A DNA stretch of 64,000 bases from Knoxdaviesia capensis (Eukaryota > Ascomycota > Sordariomycetes > Microascales > Gondwanamycetaceae). Made by a program: the position numbers and the translations under genes. The notes beneath the pieces are model-generated. The model searched no databases and was not told the DNA's origin. It was given only the letters and a program-made list of their open reading frames with translations. Below, one piece after another: positions 10,995 to 22,322 of this stretch; position 1 is the first letter of the stretch, and each line of letters opens with the position of its first letter. The stretch is taken from positions 5,342,981 through 5,406,980 of the forward strand of contig LNGK01000008.1 in NCBI GenBank assembly GCA_001510575.1, read 5' to 3'.

Positions 10995-13169
10995 ATGGGA
11001 AAATCAAAGGCCGACCGGAAATCCCACCGCAAGGATCCTGTGGGCAAGGCGCCCAAGCCGCCCACCGACCCGGAGCTTCTCGCGCTCCGCAACCAGAAGA
11101 TCCTGCCTGCCCTCCAGAACCTGCGCTCTGCCGATCCCAAAGAGCGCTCGCTGGCCGCGTCGGCGGTGGCCAACATCATCCAGGATGAAAAGTGCCGCAA
11201 GCTGATGCTGCGCGAGCGGCTGGTCGACCTCCTGCTGACCCAGACTCTTACAGACTCGAGCTTGGATAGCCGGTCGTGGGGGTGGCATATCTTGAAGGTG
11301 CTGGCCGAGGAGGAGGATACTGGATTCAGCATTCACCTGTTCCGCCAGGATATCCTGAGTGCTATTGAGTTTGCTACTGGAACTGTAAGTCCCGCCAGTC
11401 CGCTCCGAGCAATCTCTACGCAGTGTTTTGAACATGTCAACTAACAATAGTCACTCTTGTTCCTATAGATCGTTGATACCCTTCAATCACAAGAACCCTT
11501 ATTCGACCGAACCGGAAAGGCCCAGCAAGAAGTAGTCTGGCGTATTGCCACGTCATTATGCTCCCTGGTCAGCGGTCTGGCTGAGGCCGAAGACGACATT
11601 CTCGAGGCAATCTCCAACAACTCCGCCATAATTCGATTCCTGGTTTTGCTCCTGGGCCGCGAGATCATCAACGATGACACCCTGGACGAGGTTGTCAACT
11701 GCGCTGTTGTTCTGACTGAGGATAACGCCGATATTTCCCAAGCCATCGCGTCGGCTCCTGGAGTGCTGCCGCTGCTGATGAAGTTGGCAGCCATGGATGG
11801 CGCCACGTCGGTGCTCATCTGCGGCCTTCTTCACAATATCTTCACTGCCTTGGAGTGGAACGATAGTAATCCTGGTCCTAACGACGTCACCGATGCGAAT
11901 CTCATCCGGCGACTAGCGCTCACCCTTCAAGACTACAAGCCCAGCACTTCAAACGGCGCGGCGAGTTCCCCAAAGGAATGGAATGCTCCGGGGGAGGTTG
12001 TGAAGCTGGCTCTGGAAACCCTTGCATCGATTGGAACCAGTGTCCAGGCCAGTCTTGGTGGATCAGATCATGGAGAAGAGCCGTCCGCGCGCCCGAAGAA
12101 GCCCAACCAGAGCAAGAAGCATACTACTCGTGATGACCTCAAAGACACCGAAGACGAGGACATGAAGGACGACGGCGACGAAGATGATGATGCCTCGGCC
12201 GACGATGCATCCGTTGGCGACGGGGATGATGATGAGATGGATAGCGATGCTATTGCCGACGACATGGACATGGTCATTGGAAACGGTAATGACGATGACG
12301 AGAGCCACAACGACGAGGACGAGGTTGAAGATCTGCCCACGCTAGCGGCGCTCTTCAGCCGTGCTATGCCGCAGATCATCCGGCTGGCGAGTCTGGACGC
12401 TAGCTCTTCAGAGGAAGCGTTGGAAGTCAAGACGCACGCTGTTTCCACGCTGAACAACATAGCTTGGACAGTGTCATGCCTGGACTTCTCCGATGGCCAG
12501 AGCGCGGGCATCTTCAAGGTGTGGCAGCCGATTGCCACGCGGATCTGGACACAGGTGGTTGCGGGAACACTCGCCGCCGACACCTCCAGCCTGGAGCTCG
12601 CCACAGCTGTCACCAGCCTTGCCTGGGCGGTGTCGCGCACCATCAAGTCCACACTTGCGCATGAGCCGTCGCAGCACGCAAAGTTCATCGCGCTATACAA
12701 AGCCACCGCAGGCCTCGAAGCCTCCGCATCCGCGTCATCGCCCAAACCCGCCGCATCGAAGACCTCAGAGCCCGACGACCCGTTCCAGAGCCTCCCCGTG
12801 CGCTGCATTGGCGTTCTCGGCCAGCTCGCGCAAGATCCCGCGCCCCTTCCCGTCAACCGTGACATCGGTGTCTTCCTCGTGACTGTCGTCTCGGGTCTCC
12901 CGCAAACCCCTGCGGCGGATGCCGTTGAGGCGCTGAACCAGATTTTCGATGTGTACGCCAACGAGGACCATGCATGCGATGCAGGTGTGTTCTGGAAGGA
13001 CGGCCTGCTCAAGCACCTGGAGAACGCCGTGCCGAAGGCGAAGGCCATGCTGCGCACGATTCACAAGAAGGATGCCAAGGTCCAGGAACTGCGGGCGCGG
13101 GCTGAGGAGACAGTGATGAATTTCGAGCGGTTTGTTCAGTATAAGACAAAGCACCAGCCCGCGGCATGA
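10995..13169 (+). CDS. Syo1 / HEATR3-like ARM-HEAT repeat protein (ribosomal protein uL18/uL5 import adaptor)
   Basis: Two exons, 10995-11384 and 11469-13169, encode 696 residues. In yeast and Chaetomium, Syo1 (symportin) binds Rpl5 and Rpl11 and carries them with an importin into the nucleus for 5S RNP assembly. The assignment rests on the architecture: a short basic N-terminus (MGKSKADRKSHRK), ARM/HEAT-type helices (LRSADPKERSLAASAVANII, LRERLVDLLLTQ, SWGWHILKVL), then a long very acidic loop at about residues 350-420 rich in D and E, and further helices to a basic C-terminus (VQYKTKHQPAA). The acidic loop inserted in the repeats is typical of Syo1. The intron is GT-AG in phase 0. The neighbours Dbp10 and Rpa12 are also ribosome-production genes. 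HEATR3-type naming is equally valid; other ARM proteins cannot be fully excluded. Confidence 0.8.
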
Positions 13170-13809
13170 GAAATGACGGCCTGATGATGAAGGGTAGATC
13201 GATTGCATGGTCTGGAGTTGGATGGTTTCTTCTGCTGCGTTTTTCTGTTCTTTTGTAACGATACGCTCTTATGACTTGGAAAAGGAAAAGGGAAAAGTGG
13301 GTTTCAAAAGTTTCGATGTTTCATCTAAGGCTCATGTGTTAGACTATGATCTAGATATGATCATAACATCATGTTGCTTTGCATGCTACCTATGATAACT
13401 CTAAAGCTCGCGTGAACTAATGGGTGGATGTATCAGCACTCTTCCATATGAAAATGCCATAGGAAATGATCTCGGGAACCAGAAAACCAAAACGCCATGT
13501 ATTTCGAGATAAACGTCGGGTGCGAGGTTTGGCGGAGCAAGCGAAGCCGAAATAGAGTCATAATCGAACTGGCGTATCCAGACTTTCGTGCCCTTAGGGC
13601 GAGCCAGCTCTGCAGGAGGGGTCTGGAAGAAAAAACGAACCGTGGGGTATGATATGTGTGGAGATTGAATGAAGATGTTCTGAGGGAGTGAGGATAGCTG
13701 ATAGATATGGCTGGGGTCGAATATCATATATCATAGGGAAGAGCGTGCGTCCGCGCCCAACAACCGTGATGAGGTTTGACCTAAACGCATAAACAGACTC
13801 ACAACCACT
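13170..13809. other. Convergent 3' spacer
   Basis: 640 bases between the stop codons of the Syo1-like gene (+) and the J-protein gene (-). No convincing reading frame; presumably both 3' UTRs. Confidence 0.6.
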
Positions 13810-14558
13810 TCAACCAATCGGCTTCAGCTTCTTCTTCTTTTTGTCGGACCCGCCGGACTTGTTCTTCTGGAACTGCCGCCAGCTATCGATGCGTTTGTCA
13901 CGGGTAGCCTCCCAGTCCTGGTCATGCTGGCGCTTGCGCACACGCTCGTCCATCTCCTCGTCGGCCCGGCGTTTCTCGCGGCCCTCCTCCTGCATCTGGG
14001 CTTTCAGCTGGCGCCGTCGCCGGTGCTCGTCGTCGATCAGCACGACCTTGGTCTTCTCGCGCCACATCTTGGCGAACTCGTCGGTCTTGAGCTCGTCGCT
14101 GTCGACCGTCCACTTGTTGTCGCGGATCAGGATGCGCCGCGCATCGGCAATCGCCTCGTCCAGCCGCTCGCGGTGCTTCTCGTCCATCAGCTCCGTCTGA
14201 GCCTTTTTTAGCCGGTCGAATGCCTCCGGTGCTTGTGGGTTTTTCGTCTTGTCCGGGTGGATCAGCAGCGACTTCTTGCGGTAGGTCGCCTTGATGTCTG
14301 ACTCGGTCACGCCGGGTTGCAGGTCCATCACAGCGTAGGCATCTAGCCGGAAAGCCACGAGAATTCTGTCGATTTCGGCATCCTAGATAAAACAAACACA
14401 AACAAGATGTTAGATCACTGTTGGGGCACGAGCGTGATCGCGGGGAGTGGTTGTCGTCCGCGTAAAAGAATCAGATGATATATACGCACTTTTTCAAACT
14501 CTTTCGCCTCTGAATCGAGCGCATTGAGCGCCTCTGTTGATTCCTTCTCGTCGGCCAT
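13810..14558 (-). CDS. DNAJC8 / Spf31-like J-domain protein
   Basis: Two exons on the minus strand, 14558-14490 and 14382-13810, encode 213 residues. The J domain is at about residues 32-95: YAVMDLQPGVTESDIKATYR, then the invariant HPD in LLIHPDKTKNP, and AFDRLKKAQTELMD. After it comes a long basic and acidic helical region (DDEHRRRRQLKAQMQEEGREKRR, RKRQHDQDWEATRDKRIDSW) and a lysine-rich tail (DKKKKKLKPIG). This is the layout of DNAJC8 and of S. pombe Spf31, J-proteins found with spliceosomal complexes, so a nuclear pre-mRNA-processing role is inferred. Exon 1 carries MADEKESTEALNALDSEAK, and the start is the only ATG upstream of the in-phase intron. It is divergent from DBP10. Confidence 0.85.
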
Positions 14559-14929
14559 GGCTGGCTACTGATCTTAGCAAATCTGGGGGATTGAAGAGGT
14601 GAAGTTGAGACGTGCAATCAGGCTTGAACTGGAAATGTTGGAACGAAGTCATTAAAGTCCAGCGTACTAATACTTATGCCCCAGAGCTCGGATAAGATCG
14701 TCCGTATCGATAAGCAGATATGATAAGATAAAGTACGAAAATTGAATGTCCCGCTAAAAAAAAAAAAAAAAAAAAGGATTTCCAACTCTTGTAGAACCAC
14801 ATATAATTCCTAGCTCACCATTCTCCTCTTATTCCTCTCGTCGATATTCTCAATTCTGATACCTACACATCTTCTGCAGTTCCGTTACTCTTCAAAACCA
14901 AAAACAAATCTTACTATCTAAACTCAACC
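14559..14929. promoter_or_regulatory. Bidirectional promoter of the Spf31-like gene and DBP10
   Basis: Only 371 bp separate the two divergent ATG codons, so the genes probably share promoter elements. The centre holds a 20-nt A tract (14756-14775). The part nearest DBP10 is CT-rich and looks like a 5' leader. Both products act in RNA metabolism, so co-regulation is plausible but inferred. Confidence 0.55.
14756..14775 (+). promoter_or_regulatory. Poly(dA:dT) tract in the DBP10 / Spf31-like shared promoter
   Basis: Twenty consecutive A lie 155 bp before the DBP10 ATG. It parallels the A18 tract before the Syo1-like gene. A nucleosome-depleting role is inferred. Confidence 0.4.
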
Positions 14930-17832
14930 ATGTCCAGACGGCGCCGGGCTTCGCCCGCCCTCTCGGAAAACGAGGTCGACATTCTCGGCGATCTCTACGA
15001 TGACAACGCAGATATGCCGGCGGGCATGGAGATGGATGTCGACGATATTCTGAACGAGCGTGGAGGGTCCAAAGAGGACGACTCCGATGGCGACGAAGCG
15101 TTCATTGCTCTGCAGCAGGCGGCGTCGTTTCGCAAGACGACAAATCTGAAGGGCAAAACGGTCAAGAAGGGCGGCGGTTTCCAAGCGATGGGTTAGTGAA
15201 GCAGCGTTGCAGCTATATCTACCTCTGAGCCGAGTATACACATACTAACTATATCCTCTTCTTCTTCTCAACTTTAGGCCTGAGCGCGAACCTTCTCCGA
15301 AACGTCACCAAGAAGGGATTCGCCGTGCCGACCCCGATCCAGCGGAAGTCGATCCCCGTGATCATGCAACGGAAAGACGTCGTGGGCATGGCCCGTACCG
15401 GATCCGGAAAGACCGCAGCCTTCGTTATTCCTATGATCGAGCGGTTACGTGCCCACAGCGCCAGAGTCGGCTCCCGGGCTCTGATCATGTCGCCGTCCCG
15501 CGAACTTGCCATCCAGACCCTCAAGGTTGTGAAGGAGTTCAGCCGCGGCACCGACTTGAAATGTGTGCTGTTGGTGGGAGGAGACAGCCTGGAGGACCAG
15601 TTCGGCATGATGTCGTCGAATCCGGATATTGTGATTGCCACACCTGGCCGATTCCTGCACTTGAAGGTGGAGATGGCGCTGGACCTGTCATCCATCCAAT
15701 ACGTTGTCTTCGACGAGGCCGACCGGCTGTTCGAAATGGGTTTCGCTACGCAGTTGACGGAAATTCTTCACGCTCTCCCGCCAAATCGCCAGACCCTGTT
15801 GTTTTCTGCCACCCTTCCTAGTTCCCTGGTCGAGTTTGCCCGTGCCGGTCTGCAGGAGCCCAGCCTGATCCGTCTCGACGCCGAAACGAAGATCTCTCCC
15901 GACCTGCAGAGTGCGTTCTTTACGATCAAAGATACTGACAAAGAGGGTGCGCTGATGCACATCCTTCATGATGTTATTGAAATCCCTACTGGCCCTCCCT
16001 CGGGAGTCCCGTTGGAAATTGAGCGGTCGTCAAAGAAGCGGAAGCGTGGTCCTGATGCTGGTGGAGGCAAGGGAAAGCCCACGGCCTTTTCGACGATCGT
16101 CTTTGCGGCGACGAAACACCGCGTTGAGTTTCTGGCCAACTTGTTGCTGCGGGCCGGATTCGCAGTGTCGTATGTGTACGGCTCCCTGGATCAGGAAGCC
16201 CGTCGCATCCAGGTCGAAGATTTCCGCGCCGGCCGGACACATATCCTGGTGGTTACCGACGTGGCCGCTCGTGGTATCGATATTCCGGTTCTGCAAAACG
16301 TTATCAACTTCGACTTCCCGCCCCAGCCCAAGGTGTTTGTGCATCGTGTTGGACGTACTGCACGTGCCGGCCAGCAGGGTTGGAGTTACAGTCTAGTGAG
16401 AGACGTCGATGCGCCATACCTGTTGGATCTTCAGCTCTTCCTGGGCCGCAAACTTGTCATCGGACAGGACAGTCAGGCAGTGTCCTTCGCGCAGGACGTT
16501 GTGGTGGGCTCGCTGTCCCGGGACGACATGGGACCGCATATTGAGTGGGTCAACAAGTCGCTGCAAGACCTGCACGATCTGCAGGTCATCCGCACCGTGG
16601 CCGACAAGGCCGAGAAGCTGTACATGCGCACACGTAACTCGGCGTCAGCACAGAGCGCACGGCGCGCGAAAGAGCTGATCGCTTCGACCGCGTGGACCGA
16701 GCTAAATCTGAAGTTCGGCAAGGACGATAACCCGGAAAGCCAGGCGCTAGCCCAGATGCTCGCGCAGATCAGCGGATACCGCCCGCCGGAGACGATCTTC
16801 GAAGTGGGCCGTGGCGGCAAGAATGCCAACACCGAGGCAGCCATCGTGATGAAGGAGATCCGGAAGAAGGTCACGCCGAGAAACCAGGTGGACAAGAAGA
16901 ACAAGAAGGAGGCTGGTGAAAGCGAACAAGGCGAAGATGACGAGGACAATGACGAGGACGATGACGAAGATACGCCTGGCGCGGCAGTTGCTGCTGAACT
17001 GGACGAGTTTGACTCTGAACCCAGCGAGGCGGAAGATGAGGACGACGAAGAAGCTGCTGATGACGACGATGATGACGACCTTGAAGTTACCATCTCCACC
17101 GCCAAGGAAACCAAGCGCGCGACTGCCGGCACCTTCGAGGACCCCGAAATCTTCATGTCCTACACGCCCCGCACATTTAACAGCGCCGAAGAGCGCGGCT
17201 ATGGCGTGCACTCAGGCTCCAACGCGACCGGCCCGACCTTCGTCGAGGCAGCGCGCTCCGCCGCCATGGATCTCGCCAACGACGACGGTGCCAAGGGCTT
17301 TGGCCTGCCGACTCGCGCCGGTAGCAGCAGCAGCATGCGCTGGGATAAGAAGGCGCGCAAATACGTCGCGCGCATCAATGACGAGGACGGCTCGCGCGGC
17401 GCCAAGATGATTGTCGGCGAGAGCGGCGTCAAGATTGCCGCGAGCTTCCAGAGCGGCCGCTACGACCGCTGGCGCCGCGCCCATCATGTCAGCGCGCCGC
17501 GGGTCGGCGACACCGAGCGTCCCGGCGCCAACCGCGGGCCACTCCCCGGCAGTGGACCTGGTGGCGCCGGCGCTGATGACGGCGTTGACCCGACCACGGG
17601 ATTCCGGTTCCGGCATAAGCAGTTCCGTGCGCCTAAGGAGGCTGATAAGTACCGTGATGACTTCCATTCGCGCAAGAAGCGCGTGGCTGAAGCGCGTGAG
17701 GAGCGCGTTGGACGCTTCAAGGACGGCCAGGGCAGCAAGAAGGAGTTGAAGTCTTCGGGCGATATCCTCAAGGCGCGCAAGCTGAAGGAGAAGCGGCGCG
17801 AGAAGAACGCGCGGCCGTCGCGGAAGAAGTGA
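14930..17832 (+). CDS. DBP10: ATP-dependent RNA helicase Dbp10 (DDX54 family)
   Basis: Two exons, 14930-15191 and 15278-17832, encode 938 residues. Dbp10 is a nucleolar DEAD-box helicase for 60S subunit assembly. Motifs are all visible in order: Q motif (FAVPTPIQRKSIP), I (ARTGSGKT), Ia (SPSRELAIQT), Ib (ATPGRFLH), II (VFDEADRLFEMGF), III (LLFSATLP), IV (TIVFAATKHRVEFL), V (VVTDVAARGIDIPVLQ) and VI (HRVGRTARAGQQG). A basic insert (SSKKRKRGPDAGGGKGK) lies between the two RecA lobes. The C-terminus has a long acidic block at about residues 660-725 and then the Dbp10-type C-terminal region (RKYVARINDEDGSRGAKMI) ending in basic RREKNARPSRKK. Length and layout fit the family well. Confidence 0.95.
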
Positions 17833-18383
17833 GGCGCTGGCTGCATCTCGGGCTATGGAAAAGGATAGGGAAAAGTTATGCTGTGTTTAGCGCGTTTAGT
17901 GTTCTATAGAAATCACAGACCATGATCTGGAATTCTCCAATCTACATCAAGTTCAAGCAAATACGAAGAGAGCATCTATGTGGTTGTATGAGAACTCTAG
18001 ATGAAAACCAAACATGTAAACACCATGAAGCAACATGAAAACCCACAAGAAATAAACAACTAGCTATGACAGAGGTAGGCATGAAGTGAACCCCGATTCT
18101 ATGCCAAAGCAGCAACAGCAAAGATGATGGATTATAAGTTCAAAAGAAGAAACCACAAAAAACAGGAACCAGAAACCTTAACCATAAGCCCATAACCCAT
18201 TAAAAATAAGAAGCCCTGTGAATCATAAAAAGGGGGTATCAAAAGACCAGAAACAATGGTCTGATAAGAAGAAGAGACGATCATTCCGGGAAAAACAACA
18301 AAACAGTGATTAAAAAGAAAATAAAAAGAAGAAGAAGAGCAAGAGCAAGAAAAGAAAATGAGGCATAGAGGACACTGAACATC
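17833..18383. other. Convergent 3' spacer
   Basis: 551 bases between the stops of DBP10 (+) and the Lst4/FNIP-like gene (-). A-rich on the plus strand, with no credible gene; presumably both 3' UTRs. Confidence 0.6.
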
Positions 18384-21300
18384 TCAGCTGGCCCAACTAC
18401 TCACACTGGCCGGCGTCACCGTGTCGCCAGCCCACTCCACGCGGCGGAGCCAGGTCCGGACCGAGTCCCGCAGGATGCCGGAGTCCGAGTCGGTCGGGTC
18501 TCGGGGATCCCGGTCACGCTTGTCCAGGACGTCTCGCACGATATTGGAAAGCGCGGAGAGCACCACGCCGCGGCATTCCTGGCGGGGCACTTCCGGGAGT
18601 GGGGGCCGCGGGGCCGGCGGGGAAGGTTCGGGAGCGGAGGTGTCTTGTGCGAGAGCCGAGGAGGCATCATGAGGCATAGCAGCGGGGCTGGTGGAATCGA
18701 CTGGATCCGGACACACGGGTGCATCGGCGTCAGCGGATTGATTCTCGGTGGCCGGGTCGCCAGCCTGTGCAATCACGCGGTCCACGGCAGCCGCCAGGTC
18801 CTCGTCGAACGATGCGACCTCCTCACAAAGCACTTCCTCGCCACACATGATCTCGTACGGCGCAACCGACGGCATGACCAACGCGCCGTTACTCCCCGCG
18901 CCGTACCCCGGCGGCGCCATCACACGGGCCGCCGCCGCCCCAGAAGCTCCAGCCGCCGCCAGGCCACGGTCTTTCGAGACCACCAGCCGGCGGTAGCGGA
19001 TACGCGTGACCGTGGTGGCCGCCATGTCGACCACAATCGCCGAGCTAACATCGACCCAGCGCGGCGACGGCGAATCCGGAGCTACCACGGCCAGGTTGGG
19101 CGATGGCTCGGCCCGCAGCGCCGCCTTGACCTGCTCGACTAGGTTCTCCTGCGGCGGGATTGCCTGCAGCGCAAAGTCCGGGTGGAACTGCTGCAGCCAG
19201 CCGGCCACATTCAGGGGTAGGTCGCCGTCGCGGGTCGCGCGGCACGATTGTTCAAAGAGGGCGAGGCCGTCGCCCAGACCCGGTGTGCTGAGGTACCCGC
19301 TGCTGGACGGAGAGCTGACGGCCGTGTCGAACGACGACAGAAGGTCTGGGAACCCGATGTCCACGTCAATCACCCCGTCTTCGGCGTTCACCGATGACTT
19401 GACCGGCGAGTTAAGCACTCCTAGGAGCTCTTGGTTGGTGAACCCCAATGTCGGCGCCGTTGTTACTGGCTGCGGGAGTCCTCCGCGTGGGGTTCCGGGG
19501 TCGGTGCTGCTTGTGGCGGACATTCCACTGTCAGCACAAGCCATCGCCGGTGCTAGGTCGCGCTCGCCCCCGACAGCCGATCTGGGGTGATTGTGAGCAT
19601 GAGGATTGCGAATGGAATCCGGGTCGTTCTCGTCATTGGCCATGGACCGCCGGCCGGTCGGCATCCCGTTCATCAGCGAGGAAAGCTGTGCTGGCGACTG
19701 GCCGAGCTTTGGCGGTGGCATCGGCTTGCCACTTGTCGACCCACGGCGCCCGACAGGACTCCACAGGCCAATGAATGCGCTCCCCCAGCGTGAGACGCGG
19801 GTTGGACTCTCCGAGCTCGCCACGCTGGACTGGCCAATGCTCCCACTCCGCTGCAACGAGCGCATCAGATCCCCCGCAGCGATGCTGCTGCTGCTTCCCG
19901 GCCGCAGGTGCAAACTGTCCGACCGGCGAATGGTCGAGAAGTGCGGAAGAACCGCCTCCGGGATGGCGGTGACCGTGGTGGCGGCGCTGGACTTGCGCTG
20001 CACAATGTCGCTCCCGGGGATGGTCAGGCTCGCAGTTCGGTTCGAGATATCGTCAAATGCACCAGCAGAAGAACTTGCCGGTTCCACCTGGCTGCTGGAA
20101 GATGGCATGCCGTCCATGCTGAGATGCGCGAGTTGTGCGGGAACGCCGAAAGGCCGTGACGCTTGGCTGAGGCTGAGGTGACGGACATGCGTGTGATTAG
20201 GATTGGGGTTCATGTTATTACTGTTGGACACGTTGTTGCCCGTGCTGCATGTCGAGCTGGACTTGGTTCCCTGTCGCCGATTAAGCCGTAATCGGAGCGA
20301 CTCTTCACGGACAAGGTGGGAATTGAAGGCGGGCGGCGAGCTAGAGAAGGCCCCGAAGGACGCCGATGTGCCCGGACGAAGCGATCGGTTGGAGTTGAAG
20401 CCGTTATTCGACGACAGGAGCTGCTGGTTTGAGGGTAGAAAGGCTGATAGGAGAAACACAAGACGGCGGGCCGACATCTTGTTGTCGCCAACAATAATGG
20501 TGCGGGCCGAAGTGAAATGGTCTTCCTCCGTGCGCACTTTCTGCTGCTGGTTATGGCGACGGCGGTACCAGGCCGGGGACAGGGCCTGAAGCCAGTCGGT
20601 ATGTGTAGCCAGGAAGCCCGTAAGAACACGGTGGAAGAAGCGGCGCTGCTCCTCAGCCTCCTCACACATTTTCAGGCCGGCAGCCAACCGCGCCTCCTCG
20701 CGCCACACTCCCCAACGGCCTTGGCCAGACACCACTCGCTCAGCGCGTAAGCCAGTAACAATACGAGTGCGCGCAATGTCGACTTCCTCGGCAAGAGTCG
20801 CGTTATTCGATAGTGCATGTTGCGGCAGGGCGATGGACTTTGCGCTGGACTTGCTTGCCATATACGGGGGGTCGTCGGGCCGCCGATGAATAGGCTGCGG
20901 TCGCGAGTATCCCCCGGTCTGCGGATCAGGAGAGGTCAAGTCGGCGTGTTTCAACATGGTGACGAGCTGTTGCGCAACAACTGATTGCAGGTGAGTGAGG
21001 GTGCGCATGATGATGTCCCAGTGCTGGGTGATGTACTCTATTCGATCATCACAGTCGCCGGGCCACGGAGCGTCAAACGGATCAGCAAACGCAGACCCGG
21101 GAAAGTTCCAGGCAGACCGGCGCACCGAGCTGAACGACGACGGATATGATTCTTGGTCGGTGAACGATCCAGGTCCCCGAAACGGGGTCCGGCCAAGCTG
21201 GCTGGAGGTGGCGGAGCGCGTTGACGAAGAACCTGGAGGGAGGGTTACCACAAGGACAATGGCATACATTGGCGTTCGCTTCTGTCGTGGTTGGAGCTGA

Positions 21301-22322
21301 GGAGGGCGTTTATTCGACTCGTCACCGTTGGGTGAAGATGCTGTATCGGAGTCGGGAGGTAGATTTACGGGGAAAAGCCGTGTTATGAGGACTCGTCGGC
21401 CATCGGGCGGTCGGCTGGTGGTGCTGTGGGATGTTGCATAGGAAGAGAGAGTTGCACCATGAGCTCCTGGGGACACAGCAGCGCCGGCAGCGGCAGCCAT
21501 CTCAGATGAAACAGCGAGACCAGCTAGGCGAGACGATCGTGCGCTGGAGCGGCCAAACGAGCCGCGGCCATCGGCAGAAAACGATGTCGAATAGTAGTCG
21601 GTTCCGGCTCCGGCACGAAGGTCGGCGGGCACCACGTGGACTTTGGTCGAGGTGCCCTTATAGGCCATCAGCTCCGAGCCGCCAAATACACAGCCAGTAA
21701 ATGTCGACAACTCCTCGCGGTATTCTCGCAACGCGCGTTGGTGGTCGGTTTCGGAGAAGGTGCTGGAGCGGGAGTGCATCGACGGCCGGCGATCAAAGGC
21801 GCCGGAGGGACGCGACTGTGGGGAATCCGGGAGGATGGTCGGCCGGGCTGTCTGTGATACGCTACTTTTCCGCGGAGATAGCGGTGACGGGGGAACAGGC
21901 ATGCGCCACGGATCAGAGACCGACGACTGGAGGGACGGAGGCTGGTGCTGGGAGGTCGCGGGCACCTTCGGGGGCGGGTGGCTGTCGAAGAGCAGCGAGG
22001 CATTGACGGAGCCGAGCGCGTCCTGCATGACGAGCACGCGGACGTCGCGATACTCCAGGAACACATCGTTGTTGTAGTCAAATGCGTGCGTTGCCAGACT
22101 CGACGACGAGGCCGGGAGGAGCGGTGTCGGGGTCAGCGGGAACACCTGGTCGTTGCGGTGCTGGAGGAGGGTTTGCGAGTCTGGGAAGAGGAGGTTGCGG
22201 GTGTGGATGTCTTCCTGGACGGATTCGAGGGAGCCGACAAGGCCGGGCAGCGACGCATCTGGGCCCGATACCGGGTCGCGGGACTGCGGCGTCGCGCCGA
22301 GGTTGAACAGCTTGCCGAGCAT
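18384..22322 (-). CDS. Folliculin-interacting protein (FNIP / Lst4-like)
   Basis: Intronless frame of 1,312 residues from the ATG at 22322 (MLGKLFNLGATPQSRDP). The frame stays open to an ATG at 22484, but those 54 residues look like translated leader. Conserved blocks match the FNIP N-terminal (longin-like) region: DVRVLVMQDALGSVNASLLF at about residues 93-112, ELMAYKGTSTKVHVV, RRVLITRLFPVNLPP and MYAIVLVVTLPP. DENN-type elements seem to follow (WDIIMRTLTHLQSVVAQQL; RVLTGFLATHTDWLQAL; ARTIIVGDNKMSARRLVFLL). Long serine/proline-rich linkers separate them, and the C-terminus is helical (VVLSALSNIVRDVLD). In yeast, Lst4 with Lst7 is the GAP for Gtr2 and promotes TORC1 activation at the vacuole. 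The family call is from motif memory only; DENN-related proteins of another type are the alternative. Confidence 0.72.
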   Translation of the reverse strand: MLGKLFNLGATPQSRDPVSGPDASLPGLVGSLESVQEDIHTRNLLFPDSQTLLQHRNDQVFPLTPTPLLPASSSSLATHAFDYNNDVFLEYRDVRVLVMQDALGSVNASLLFDSHPPPKVPATSQHQPPSLQSSVSDPWRMPVPPSPLSPRKSSVSQTARPTILPDSPQSRPSGAFDRRPSMHSRSSTFSETDHQRALREYREELSTFTGCVFGGSELMAYKGTSTKVHVVPADLRAGAGTDYYSTSFSADGRGSFGRSSARSSRLAGLAVSSEMAAAAGAAVSPGAHGATLSSYATSHSTTSRPPDGRRVLITRLFPVNLPPDSDTASSPNGDESNKRPPQLQPRQKRTPMYAIVLVVTLPPGSSSTRSATSSQLGRTPFRGPGSFTDQESYPSSFSSVRRSAWNFPGSAFADPFDAPWPGDCDDRIEYITQHWDIIMRTLTHLQSVVAQQLVTMLKHADLTSPDPQTGGYSRPQPIHRRPDDPPYMASKSSAKSIALPQHALSNNATLAEEVDIARTRIVTGLRAERVVSGQGRWGVWREEARLAAGLKMCEEAEEQRRFFHRVLTGFLATHTDWLQALSPAWYRRRHNQQQKVRTEEDHFTSARTIIVGDNKMSARRLVFLLSAFLPSNQQLLSSNNGFNSNRSLRPGTSASFGAFSSSPPAFNSHLVREESLRLRLNRRQGTKSSSTCSTGNNVSNSNNMNPNPNHTHVRHLSLSQASRPFGVPAQLAHLSMDGMPSSSSQVEPASSSAGAFDDISNRTASLTIPGSDIVQRKSSAATTVTAIPEAVLPHFSTIRRSDSLHLRPGSSSSIAAGDLMRSLQRSGSIGQSSVASSESPTRVSRWGSAFIGLWSPVGRRGSTSGKPMPPPKLGQSPAQLSSLMNGMPTGRRSMANDENDPDSIRNPHAHNHPRSAVGGERDLAPAMACADSGMSATSSTDPGTPRGGLPQPVTTAPTLGFTNQELLGVLNSPVKSSVNAEDGVIDVDIGFPDLLSSFDTAVSSPSSSGYLSTPGLGDGLALFEQSCRATRDGDLPLNVAGWLQQFHPDFALQAIPPQENLVEQVKAALRAEPSPNLAVVAPDSPSPRWVDVSSAIVVDMAATTVTRIRYRRLVVSKDRGLAAAGASGAAAARVMAPPGYGAGSNGALVMPSVAPYEIMCGEEVLCEEVASFDEDLAAAVDRVIAQAGDPATENQSADADAPVCPDPVDSTSPAAMPHDASSALAQDTSAPEPSPPAPRPPLPEVPRQECRGVVLSALSNIVRDVLDKRDRDPRDPTDSDSGILRDSVRTWLRRVEWAGDTVTPASVSSWAS

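Noticed and set aside
12068..13057. Long minus-strand frame (329 codons) opposite the Syo1-like gene
   Set aside because: Serine-rich antisense shadow of the acidic and alanine-rich coding strand; no motif.
16473..17156. Minus-strand serine-rich frame opposite DBP10
   Set aside because: Mirror of the GAC/GAG-rich acidic block; no independent support.
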